From Branchiostoma floridae (Eukaryota > Chordata > Leptocardii > Amphioxiformes > Branchiostomatidae), in the NCBI RefSeq assembly GCF_000003815.2, contig NC_049983.1:26345003-26409002 (forward strand): a DNA stretch of 64,000 nucleotides, written 5' to 3'. A program made the translations under genes and the position numbers. The notes beneath the pieces were generated by a model that saw nothing but the letters and a program-made list of their open reading frames with translations, searched no databases and was not told the origin of the DNA. This document shows, one piece after another, positions 1-12,600 of the stretch. Positions within the stretch are counted from its first letter, which is position 1. Each line of letters starts with the position of its first letter.

Positions 1-430
1 AAAGGGTTTTTACAATACATCATAGGAACACAAACATGAAAGCGGACGCAGCTGTCTGCTTTACAGTCACTGTGATTGGCAGTTCTGGACATCTAAAAAT
101 TTCTAGTGCTCTAAAGTAATTTGGTGTTTAGTACGTAGATGTTTGAATTTCTAAATGATTTGTGTATGGGAGTTGTTATGAATTGCAATAAGCTCTACAC
201 AGTACACAAATGTTATTTGATACTCATTTGTTTTTAAAGACCAAAATGAATAGTTTGGGACTGTTAGAGAAACTGTGATCAACAGCCTTTTTGTTAAGTT
301 AGTTATGCTGCAATTCTTAGACTTGTTCCCGTGGATAAGCTCGCTGGTATGTTTTTGCTTTAGCACGTATAGTTACAATTTCTGTCTCCATAGTATCACA
401 GGCCTAATTATAATGCTCATTTTTTATCAG

Positions 431-611
431 CTGGAAATCACGCTTTCCAAGTCGTACGAACTACAAACCAGCAGTATAAAGGGGTGGACTTCTTCGCCAT
501 CCATGCGCGGCTGCCTGCTGACGGTTGGTCGGCCTCAGAGAACTGGTGCCGGGACTACCAGAACCTTTGTGAAGGGTTCGGACTCCGCCCTACCGGCAGA
601 AGCATAGCTGG
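431..611 (+). CDS. First half-exon of six-cysteine module 1 (copy 1)
   Basis: The exon enters in phase 1 and leaves in phase 2. It encodes the conserved core with the motifs FFAI, ARLPADG and WCRDYQNLC, then GLRPTG. The module is split across two exons: this one supplies the WC and LC cysteines, the partner exon four more. The same two-exon module recurs twice in this gene. I do not recognise the domain. It is probably extracellular because it follows a signal peptide (seen in copy 2) and alternates with EGF. Confidence 0.75.
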
Positions 612-3600
612 GTAGGACCAATGAGCAGTAGAAGTGTCTTGTTACCTGTCCTTCAACCTGTCTGGGTACTTTTCCAGGGATCTGTCTTGTTTCCTGTCCT
701 GGGATATTCCATCCATACAATAAAATCAACGTGGCCTCATCAGCTTTAAACGGACATTTTATATGTTGAATCCGTCAGATAAGTTATCACCCCTATGTTT
801 GATTATGTTTGATGTTATATGATTTTTGTTAAGTTTGTGTTAATAGATTTGTTGCGAGTCCTTGGAAATTAGTTTTAGAAAGCTAAAGAGATTACCCTAA
901 AACAGTGATTAAAAATATCTTCAGAAAATAATGTTCTTATGTGCCTCCAGGTGCGACACTGAATACAACTCAGACCCCTACAACAACTACGTGATAGACT
1001 CCTCTACGGATAGAGCTGTTGACGAGATTGCAAAGTTGGCTTTCTCAGCCAAAAACTCCTTCCTTCGGAGTTTCGCTTCGGAGTGGCTGTGGCGGATACT
1101 GCCAGCGAAACATATCCGATAGTACCCAAGCTCTCTACAACCCATATTACGCCTTGCCCGGAAATGAAGACCAGACTGTGTACACCGTGTGTAAAGGTTT
1201 AACGCCTCACAGTGAGTATCAGGGTCGTCTTACTCGTCTCAGTTCGCTTTACAGAACAAGTGTATTAAGCCTCAACCATCCACATGGTTTGTGCGATTAG
1301 AATGACCGAACGGGTCCAAACTATGTTGTGTTCTGGGATATATTTTTTTACACCTTTCGATAATCATTGTATATCGATTCGTCAATGTAAGATGAATATT
1401 TTGACATGTTTGTGAATAATTCTTGCTCATTATTGTCCTGTGCACAAAATCAGAAGGACCACATTTTGCACTTACATTATTAACACCATAACTTTACCAC
1501 TAACTGTTGCCTCTATAGCTCTATCCATCACAAGACATACGTTATGCTGAGGTTTCCTCCGAGGTTTTGTTTTACAAAAAAAAAAAAAAACCTCACGCCT
1601 CTATTATGTATTGATTTGATAAATCTAATTGTGTTATAGAGATTGAATGAGTAAATACCTGTTGCATGGCGTTGATAGTAAATGAGCTCTATTTTTACGT
1701 TGATGTTAATTGTCGTTAACGCGACCATTTTTTTACACGTGTGTTGGATAGAATTGTTATTAAGTTTTCTTGTTTTTAGTCCTCCAAAATGTATAAAATC
1801 ATAATGCCTATATTTTTTGGGGGGTGAAAGGAACTTAATTTTGTAATGAAGACTGCATGAGCAAAACCTCCTATCATTAGGAGCAAATGAAGTCTAGTTT
1901 GGTATTGACATACTTTTGTGAGACGCACCCGTGTACTTTTTACACTTTTGTCGCTATGATGTCATTAAAATGAGCTCATATTGTATTTTCCTTTATTTTT
2001 TTCCACCGCAAAAATGTACGTTTCGTCGATATCTTGTCAATAGCAGAACCCTAACCTCTTTCTAATTGTCTCTATTTGTAGAAGCGTGATCCCACTTGCA
2101 CGTTGCGCCATTTTCTGCTCATCCGTGACCGTTACCTTACTGTGGTTTGTTCTCCCAACAGGTAATGGCGGCTGCCAGCATTTCTGGGACGGTCAGAGCA
2201 CGTGTACCTGTCAAACTGGCTTCGTGTTGCAGTCAGACCGACGTAGTTGTGAAGGTGGGGAACTGTTATACCATTCTTCTTTAGAAGGGGAATTTGCGGT
2301 TGAACTTTATTACAGGGCCACTATTTTCATTAATGACTCAATGGCTACGTCGTTTGCGATTTCTCCTAACGAGTACATAATAGTAAGAGTAGTAGTTCCA
2401 CCGCCTTTACCTCCCTTATTGAAGTCAGGTACCTGACTCATTTTGCACCTGGTTGGGGTGAGGAATGTCGTGTAAAGGGCCATTATACCAAGGGCACAAG
2501 TTACATAGTATAGCAGGATCGAACCCAGGACCTCTAGGTTTGGGGCCAAATACCTGTATCTATGCCATATGACCTACAAGGAACCTGCTTCTGATCGAAA
2601 CCAAGAACATCTAAAGTCAGTAACCATGTCTAAAAGGCCTCCGTCTTGCCATTTTGGAATTTACATCGACTTGGCTACCTTAATTACAACCTTACGTTGT
2701 TACCAGGAATTGTTGATATTACCAGAATTGTTGATATTGTTGATATTATTCAGAGAAAGCAGTGGAAGATGAAATGCATTTCATTTGTCAATGTTCACAT
2801 CACAGTTCAGAAAGAATGAAACTTTTCCTTGAAATCTACAAAAAATTTCCAAGCTTTTATAATCTTACCGACCAACAAAAAAAAAAATCCATCTTCTTGC
2901 TTAAGTCGTCCAACCCCTTTATATATGAGAATGTTGGACAATTCATCTTCTACTGCATACGGAAAAGAAGTCAAACCCATTAATTAGCTTAAGTAGAAAT
3001 TGATTTAGTTTAGACGTTATTCCCTTTTTATTTATCTATGATTATCATTTCCCTTCTTTGTTAAGTATGTTTATGTATACCACTACTACTTTACCCTGTA
3101 TGCAATTAGGCCCTCGGGCATGAATTTGCAATAAAGATTGAGATATTACCGCAAATACCGTTCTCTCAGCTGGACGCCACAACTTTGAAGTCTTGAGGAC
3201 TAAGAACCAGGCATACCCTGGGAGATTCCACTCTAATGGCATCGGAATCAACTTTCTCGCCATCGAGGCGCGACTGCCGGCTGACGGCCTGTCTAACTTT
3301 GACTCCTGGTGCACGGACTACATGTACCTGTGCGCGGAATACGGACTCAGACCCACGGGCCGTGGGGAGGACTATGCACTCGAGACAGGGCCAAATTTCA
3401 GCGATGGCACTGCGCGGTAGGATCTGACACGTGCACGCTAATAGTTAAACTTGTCTTTTTATGCTATCTGAACTGGGCTGTAGCTTCTTTTAGAAATTGT
3501 GGCCCGTATTAGCCATGGATGCCATTAGGCTGTCCTGGAGTTAAGGTGATGTGGTGATGAAATAAATGCTCTAACAGATAATGTGGGAACCAATACATTG

Positions 3601-6600
3601 TAAAAGCTGTGCTGAAACCAGCTCCATGGTAAGATTTTTACGTAGATACCGTTACAAGAAAAGGAGACTATGATGCATGGATACCCTGAAAAACCCTTTA
3701 GAGATTCTTCTGCATTATCTTGTTAAGACCAGGTCGTGTATCCAGATAGTGACCCGCTGCGTCTCCAGTAAATGTGAACAGTAACAGGGAAGTTTGGTCA
3801 TCTAACTACTTGTTTTGAGACTGTACAAGATTTTACATCAATATCTGAAGTGCAGATCGTCATGACCAATCGTTTGTGTGTTCCCATCAGGTGCGTGACT
3901 GAGTACAACTCCGACCCCTACACCGACAACGCGCTCTTCCGTGACGATGCCCTTGCAAGTCTGGCGAATTTAGCTTTCTCTATCTCGGTTACAGAAACCA
4001 GCACTATCGGCTTTAGACACTGCTCGTATAATTACTGCAACCGTGACATATCAGACTGTAAGTACTCTACCGTGTCAAGAGACTTTACATTTGACGGAAG
4101 TGGAAACAGGATTGTTTACACCGTGTGCAAAGGCAGAGACGCCAAGTACCTAAATTTGTTATGCCACTTAAACAAATAGAATCGATCGATCCGCATCACT
4201 AAAAAAACATCCACTAACACTATTCACCCAAACTACACACCAACACCACCCACTCACACCTTCCACTTACCCATTCACCCGAACCACCCACCAACACCAC
4301 CCACCCACACCATCCACTTACCCATTCACCCGAACCACCGACCAACACCACCCACCCACACTATCCACTTACCAATGAACCCGAACCACTCACCACTACC
4401 ATCCACCCATACTATCCACTTTAACCATTCATCCGAACCATCCACCCACACTATCCACTTACCTTTTCACCCGAACCAATCACAGACACTATCCACTTGC
4501 ACTATTCTCCCGAACCACACAAAAACAAAAGCCACCCACACTATCCACTAACCCATTCACCCGAACCGCCCACAAACATCACCCACATCACCCACCCACA
4601 CCACCCACTAACACTATTCACCCAAACTACACACCAACACCACCCACTCACACCTTCCACTTACACCTTTAACCAGAACCAACACCACTATCTCACACTA
4701 TCCATTAAAGAAGTCAACCACTCACCAACACCAGCCACCATGTACATGCACCTTCCATAACGAACAGTACAACTGCGAAACACTTTCAAACTCTAAACTA
4801 TTTGAAAACATAGAGGGGTTCGCTGCATCGCTTTTATTGGTGTCATAATCTTTCACTGACAGGAAACCACGCTTTCGAGGTCCTCCGCACTGCAAACCTG
4901 CAGTATCAAGGTGTCGACTTCTTCGCCATTGAGGCTAGGATTCCTTCTGATGGCTACGGGCTGTCCGCCTCTGAAAGCTGGTGCAGGGACTACCAAAACC
5001 TGTGCGCAGAGTTCGGACTCAACGCGACCGGCTGTGGGGAGAACTATGCAGTGGAGGGGGGCAGTTCCAGCACACCTGAACACATCCGGTACAACCCGTG
5101 ACACGTTACGTTAGCAGTGAAATCGCGTATTGTTAGTGCACCTGCCTACTGATCTGGCCAGGGTGCATTACTCTTTCTAAAAAAATTCAAAGTTCAAAAT
5201 TGAGCATTTGACTATTATTTAAGACATTTTGTATAGAAATGTTACCTGTTACGTATCTATCAAGGCTTTTCAAAGCTCCCTAAATTGATTCCTTGTCTCT
5301 GTCTATATAATTTCCTTTTGAACATGGAGTAGACATACTAAGGCTGTCGTGTTTCCAGGTGCGTTGATGAGTACAACTCCGACCCCTACATCAACAACGT
5401 GCTCTTGTGCCCTCCGGCCGCTAGGGTAGAGATGATTGTAGACTTGGCTTTTCCTTCTCACAATGGTGACAAGTTCTTCGCCTTTGGTACCTGCCCGCTC
5501 GCCTCCTGCCAGCGTAAGATATCGGATAGTCTTGCTCTGGACAGCACAGCACCGATGAGCCATGGCTCAATTGTGTATACCGTGTGTACCGGTATAGTAG
5601 GTAGGTATGTGGGTCCATTTTAGGACATCAGTTATCACACACTCATGCTTGTCATATTGTTTTGGGTGTGTCTGTGTGTCCGTCTGTCTGTGTGTGTGCT
5701 TATATCAGTCTACATGTGCGTGTGTTTCTGTATATTTGTGTAGGTTTGAGGTCCCAAGCAGCTTGCTTAGAACTGGCATTGTTTTACATGTGACAAAAAA
5801 AAGAAGTCTATGAAAAGTGGAACATTAACAGATACCACTTATGCGAGTAATTTGTATCTCATAATTAATGGAACAGTGACATAATTCCTACTAAATGATT
5901 GGACTGTCAAAAATACTAGAAGTGTTGAAATTTCCCTCGATCATGATCAATGCTTTGTGCAAGGGGCACTGCGACTAGCTTCGTGAATTTCAGTAATGCA
6001 TATATTCACCAAGCAACAGCCTAAGTGTGATTATCCTGCTTAAATAGAATACGATCAAAGGAAATGATCATAGCAAATGCTGTATGATTAACTGATCATG
6101 AAAGCGTGATACATTGTCATGATGTATGATAAAACACAATTGACAAAGTAACAACGGAGATTTGATCAACCGAAGCCATGTCTCCAAACTTGAAGTTTTA
6201 ACCTGAGCCTTGGCTACGTTCCGTTCTTGTTGCAGACGGCTGTGCGAATGAGAATGGCGGATGTGCTCAAAACTGCACCAGTCTTGAGGGGGGAGAATAT
6301 CACTGCAGCTGCACGCAGGGCTATTTTTTTGTGTCGGATCTTCATGGCTGTNNNNNNNNNNNNNNNNNNNNNNNNNNNNNNNNNNNNNNNNNNNNNNNNN
6401 NNNNNNNNNNNNNNNNNNNNNNNNNNNNNNNNNNNNNNNNNNNNNNNNNNNNNNNNNNNNNNNNNNNNNNNNNNNNNNNNNNNNNNNNNNNNNNNNNNNN
6501 NNNNNNNNNNNNNNNNNNNNNNNNNNNNNNNNNNNNNNNNNNNNNNNNNNNNNNNNNNNNNNNNNNNNNNNNNNNNNNNNNNNNNNNNNNNNNNNNNNNN

Positions 6601-9600
6601 NNNNNNNNNNNNNNNNNNNNNNNNNNNNNNNNNNNNNNNNNNNNNNNNNNNNNNNNNNNNNNNNNNNNNNNNNNNNNNNNNNNNNNNNNNNNNNNNNNNN
6701 NNNNNNNNNNNNNNNNNNNNNNNNNNNNNNNNNNNNNNNNNNNNNNNNNNNNNNNNNNNNNNNNNNNNNNNNNNNNNNNNNNNNNNNNNNNNNNNNNNNN
6801 NNNNNNNNNNNNNNNNNNNNNNNNNNNNNNNNNNNNNNNNNNNNNNNNNNNNNNNNNNNNNNNNNNNNNNNNNNNNNNNNNNNNNNNNNNNNNNNNNNNN
6901 NNNNNNNNNNNNNNNNNNNNNNNNNNNNNNNNNNNNNNNNNNNNNNNNNNNNNNNNNNNNNNNNNNNNNNNNNNNNNNNNNNNNNNNNNNNNNNNNNNNN
7001 NNNNNNNNNNNNNNNNNNNNTCTAGGTCTGTTTTATGAAGGAGTGAGAGGTTTAGCAAATCTGCTATGTAGACCTGGTCATTCTGATGATAGAACTGGTC
7101 ATAAACTTGTCATCTAAATTAGGCACAAATTACGTATGGTTTCCTTTCGAAGTGAAGAAAAGAGCTTAATAACATTTCTGATTCATCTTAACTTCTGCAT
7201 GTGTTATCCTTCTGTAGCTGTTGATGCTCCAATGAACCTGACAGTCTCGGACATCACGGATGAAGAGTCCAAGGTCACATGGCTTCCATCCTCTGACCCT
7301 GACCTCCAGGGGTACCGCGTCGTGGTGTCCGGGCTGGATATGACGACAGCTGTCAATCAGAGCACAGCTCAGACATTTTTTCATGTATCTGGCTTGACAC
7401 TGGAAACTGATTACATCATTAGAGTGAGGGTGTTGGTCCTGTCCGAAGGGCTCTGGTCACAGAGCAATGTGACAACAACCGAAGCAACCACGAGTAAGGA
7501 GTGATTTGGTTTCCTGATTATCGGTAAACAATCAGATGGCTAGTCCTTTATAGTTTTGCCATACCATAGTTTTAGTGATGCAGTTAGTAGCCACAGTTAC
7601 ACTTTAAAACAGACGAGAATGTGCCATTGGCTATGTTTGGTGAGGGTAAGGCTAGTCTTAGACTAAATACCTTTAAGCCTGGATTTGTAATTTTGACCTT
7701 GCATTTTTCAGTAATGAGCTCCTCTACAGACCTGGAGTTCGTTGACGTAATCGAGACGACGTCCATGCTGAGCTTCACCTGGGTTCCTCCTGATGCGGCC
7801 GTGACCGGATACCGCATCATATACGGACAAGAGGAGGCGACAGAACGGCTCAGCCCCTCCCCCGGTCCAGGAGATAGGTCTGCCTTGTTGGCGGGGCTCC
7901 AGCCAGACACCATGTACAAGTTGGAGATCATCACCATCGGGCGTCGACGGGAAAGCCTGCCGCTGGTCGGTCATAACGCGACAGGTGGATTCATAAAACA
8001 TTTGTTCAATGTCTCTGTTATTTAGTCTACTCTCGTGATTTTTTGCCTGTTGGCCTTTGCAGTACCTAAAAAATGAAAGTCAGTCATGTTTTGTTGTGTG
8101 TTTTTTATAGTAACATTTGCATGTACCTTACAGAGCCCGACGAATGTGCGACAGTGAACGGTTGGTGTGACCAGATTTGTACCAACGTCCCGGGCAGCTA
8201 CAGGTGTTTCTGCCGAGAGGGTTTCGTACTAATGCCAGACGCCCACGGCTGTGGAGGTGGGAAATTGTTACATCGCAGTTTAGACATTTCTGGGGTTATG
8301 ACAGATGTTTTGCTTTGGGGAGATCGGGGAGATAGAAGAAAACAATGAACCCTGAGCACTTGGCACTATCTAAGGGGAGGAGGGGATCATACTTTTGCCA
8401 GATGTAGGTCGAGTCAGGAGACGTTTGATATCTAAATTTTAAGTCTTTGACTTTAGCTGTTTAGTCTTGGAATACGAAATGTTCAACTTCAAGAAGGGAA
8501 CCTATGGATACAAACGTGAAAAAATCACTTTGGCTTTTGTAATGAGGACTATAACATGATATGAACATGTAGCAAGGTGGCAAACATTTAAAAATAATTG
8601 GTCATTGTTTTAAATTGAAAATGTGTCATTTACTTTTTCAATGCTAAGTGTGCGGCCACTGCCAGGGCGGGGACATCAACTGTGACGCGATGTCGGGTAT
8701 CTGCTCAGCTGGGTGTCAGGATGGATGGAAAACACAGCTTTGCAACGAAGGTATCTTCTTTTTGTTTAGAAAGAAACTTTGATACTACTGCTTGAATACC
8801 TATCTATCTACGTTTTCCCGCACGATAAAATGGTGAACCGTCTAATCAAATGCAATGTGATTCTTACACGTAAGAGTAGGCATACAAAAGTCAGTCAATT
8901 TCTTTAATTGTTAGTTGGCTATATTCATTGAGCATTTCTCATCTCATCTTCGCGTCCCCTCAGCTGTGGAGCCGCCAATCAACCTGGCCGTTTCTGACGT
9001 CACGGATAAAGCGTTCAAGATCACGTGGTCCCCATCCTCTGACCCTGACCTTCATGGATACCGTGTTGTGGTGTCGAAGTTAGACATGACGACAGCAGTC
9101 AATCAAGATACGGATCAGTCGTCATTTCTGGTGTCAGATCTGTCACCGGATTCAGATTACATCATCAGTGTGACCTCGCTGTTCCTGACGGATGGTTGGA
9201 GGTCACAGAGCGAGACGTCGGTGATACACTCATCCACAGGTAGGACAAACCTAGCTAACAGCCATAGCCAATCAAAAAATAAACTCAAATGGCATTTTAC
9301 TATAACGTCGGACTGTTGATTGTTAGGTTATGATCTATTTGGAATGGAAAGGGTGGAACAAGTCTTCCTGCGAAGACTTTAATGTGTGTATGAATTTTAT
9401 GGACGATAGAAATATACTCTGAAAAATGCCATACTAAGAAAATCAGAAAAATGACAGAGCACAATTTTTTCTTGAAACAAAATCAAACAATAACCTTACA
9501 TATTCTCAGCGATGAGCTCTTCTACTGACCTGCAGTTCGTGGATGTGACCGAGTCAGAGTTGCGTTTCACCTGGGTGCCTCCTGATGCGGTTGTGACCGG

Positions 9601-12600
9601 ATATCGCATCATGTACAGACTGGAAGAGGCGACAGAGCACCTCATCCCCTCCCCGGGTCCAGGAGATAGATCCGCTGTCATCCGTGGACTTCAGGCAGAC
9701 TCCATGTACAAGGTGGAGATTATCACCTTCGGGGTTCAGCGGGAGAGTGCGCCTCTAGTGGGATATCACATGACCGGTGAGTACATGGCGTAACTGTAAT
9801 GCTGCTGTTGAGAGAAATATTCCAGTACCTTAGATCAGTGCTAATTGTTATGTATTAAATTGCTATGTCTTTTTTCGTGATGCACAGAACAGTTACACAC
9901 AGTACTCACTAAATTACTGTTATCAGCTGCCACAGTGATATCAACAACAACGCCCGCTGCTTCAACCAGGGAAACAATTGCTTCAACCGCCCGGACAAGT
10001 CTGATGACCTCGTTTTTCATCAGCCTACTAACTTCAACTACAGCAGCAAAGACACAGGAATCTACTTCAACCAGGGAGGAGCTCAATCTCGGTGAGTTAC
10101 CGTCTAAGGAACGACTGTGCCATGAACAAAGCTAGATATATCGTGTCAGACAAATCATTGATATGATGCTGTAACTTTACACTAGAAGTGTTTGATGCAT
10201 GTCGCTATTTCTTGTCTAGGTGGCGACCAATCGGATAGCGACCAATCGGATAGTGACCAATCATATGATGACCAATCAGAAGGTGACAAATCTGATGGCA
10301 ACCAATCAGATGCCGACGAATTAGATGACGACTACCTGGCTCAAAGACCAACTAGTACATTCGGTACAAGCAAACAGGGTAAGGGAATACTTTGATTTTC
10401 AGAACCTGTGAAAACAATGCTATCGTTATGGTTGTTGCCACTAATGTGCTTACGTCGTGTGACTTGGCTGTGAATGAAGCTCATACATGGCAAATGTTTT
10501 TGTTTTTGTTGTACAGGTATCAAGCAAAGCAGCACCATCTCACCTGGAGGCAGCGGAACAAGGCTAGCAGACCAGGTTGGCACTAAGCTGGCAAAAAGTT
10601 TCCGACGTCTCGTCAAATATCATATGGCCACTGTAAAAAAACGCAGATACCGCTAACGTAAATACAAATATATTGAAAAAGAACAACTCATCTATGGTGT
10701 ACAGAAGCTTGTAAAATAAATACAGATGTTGCACATAGTCATATAGTTCAATCTTTTAAAGATAAATGCATCTCTTTAGTTGAAGCTATTGGTGAGTGGT
10801 AATTAATCAAGGTAGAATATTAGTGCATTGATAGTGAATGATGAGAAAAGTTCATCAAACGGTACGTGTTTTATCTGTTCTGATGATTAGGCCCCAGACA
10901 ATAGTCTAGACAGCATCTACGCAGACGCCTTCTCCCCAACTCCACAGGACGTGCTCCAGAGGCTGAGTCAGGTTAGTCACTTCCTGTACTTGTTGACAAT
11001 TTTACAATGGTGTCATAGACATTGTAATCGTGCAACACGTCTACGTTTAAGGTTTAAAAAATCAGGCGTCTACAGAACTCTGGTGTCGATAAATAAAAGC
11101 AAGAGATTCGGTCGAAAATTCCGGTAAGTAAAATTCCGGTTAGAAAAATTGTTTTGTGTTGCAGAACATGTCTCCTTGTGTAATTCACCAACTCAGGATG
11201 ACCCTCATTCTAGTTTCAAGGTTAAGTGAATCTAAATATTCGTTGTTTGTGGTTTTCCTTAAATCTGTGCCCATTCAGAAAAAAATCTATTTATACATTT
11301 ACAACATCCATTCGTTCTTGATAATTATCGGTGGCGAAACATTATGATATTTTCTTCATGGTAACTTGTTCGAGTGTCAGCATTTACCATAAGCACGTTT
11401 CTTGTTGATGAAGAATATTCCATTTTGTTGTCAGTAAAACGAATATTTTTCTACAAATCAGGACATTGCCGGTGACGGTGTTGGTGCTGTTGGGTTGGAG
11501 CAGCCAACATCAGCTGCTGAAGAGAAGTCAGAGGTAAAAGCTCCTTTATTGTAGACCTTGGGTACGATCTGTTGAATTTTAATGTTGGCATAGGTATCAC
11601 TAATGTTTTTGATATCTATTGTTTTAGATGTGCAGGAAGGCAATCGAAAGATTGGGATCTGAAACCGGTAGAGCCCAGACACCGCAGCGAGTAGAATTGA
11701 TCTCTGAGTTATCATCGCTTGTCATTACGTCATGCCCCAACATTCCACAGGAAAATGCCTTCAAGGTAAAGATAATTGACGTGATTTCTACAAAGTTGAA
11801 TGGTTTTATTTAGTCTTTATTTAGTCTAAATTTAGCTAATATGTTCATCTCATATTTGATCATTTTCTTGTTTCTGACACAAGCAACTTTATGACAAAGT
11901 TGCCTACTTTTCTGAAAATGGTAAAATCTTTATGATTTCCATCAGAACACAGCACTAGACGTTCTGCAGTCCATCACCAGAAAACTGGGCAAACTGGACA
12001 TGTCTGACCCGTCCACTGCCGAATCTGTGGGAGGTCGTAAGTACCAATACATCAGGTCTACATCGCTTAACTTCCTTAAAACGTATGGAAAGAAAATATC
12101 TCAAACATTTACTGCAGCTTAAAGAACTGTTGGGCTGTGTGCAGAGAATTCCTGTTCCTTTTGTATCTAAATATCCTCAAATGTTTTCACTTGTGTAACA
12201 GTCTATTTGGATCATTTGATTGCTTTGGTAGAGTGTATTAGTGCCTTACAAAGTTTCTGAATCGTATAAAATCCTCTTCGGATTCATTTGCAAGTTTTGG
12301 TAGAGTCCCTTGGCAAGGTTTCTGACATGTATAGTAGCATTCTGTGTTTCTTATGCTCAATGAGTAACTGACAGTTGTCTCTATTGATTATTATATTTTG
12401 TGACAGTACTTTATGTTCAGAACGGCATTATCTCACTATTGTAGGCTATCTATGTCACTTAGATCCATCGCAAAGGAAAGCACTTTTTGCCCTGAAGATG
12501 ATAGGTGGTCAACTAAAACGTCGTCGCGTAGAAAAATGTGGCTGTGAGTAAGTAATAATATCAAAGAAAATATTAACGGGGTGTTCCCGGTTTCTTTTGC

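Noticed and set aside
2505-2575. tRNA gene on the - strand
   Set aside because: A- and B-box-like motifs are present, but the cloverleaf is degenerate and an unrelated body follows. The same unit is in copy 2, so it is a SINE.
6227-7117. Open frames running across N gaps
   Set aside because: Long runs of N contain no stops by definition, so these frames have no meaning.
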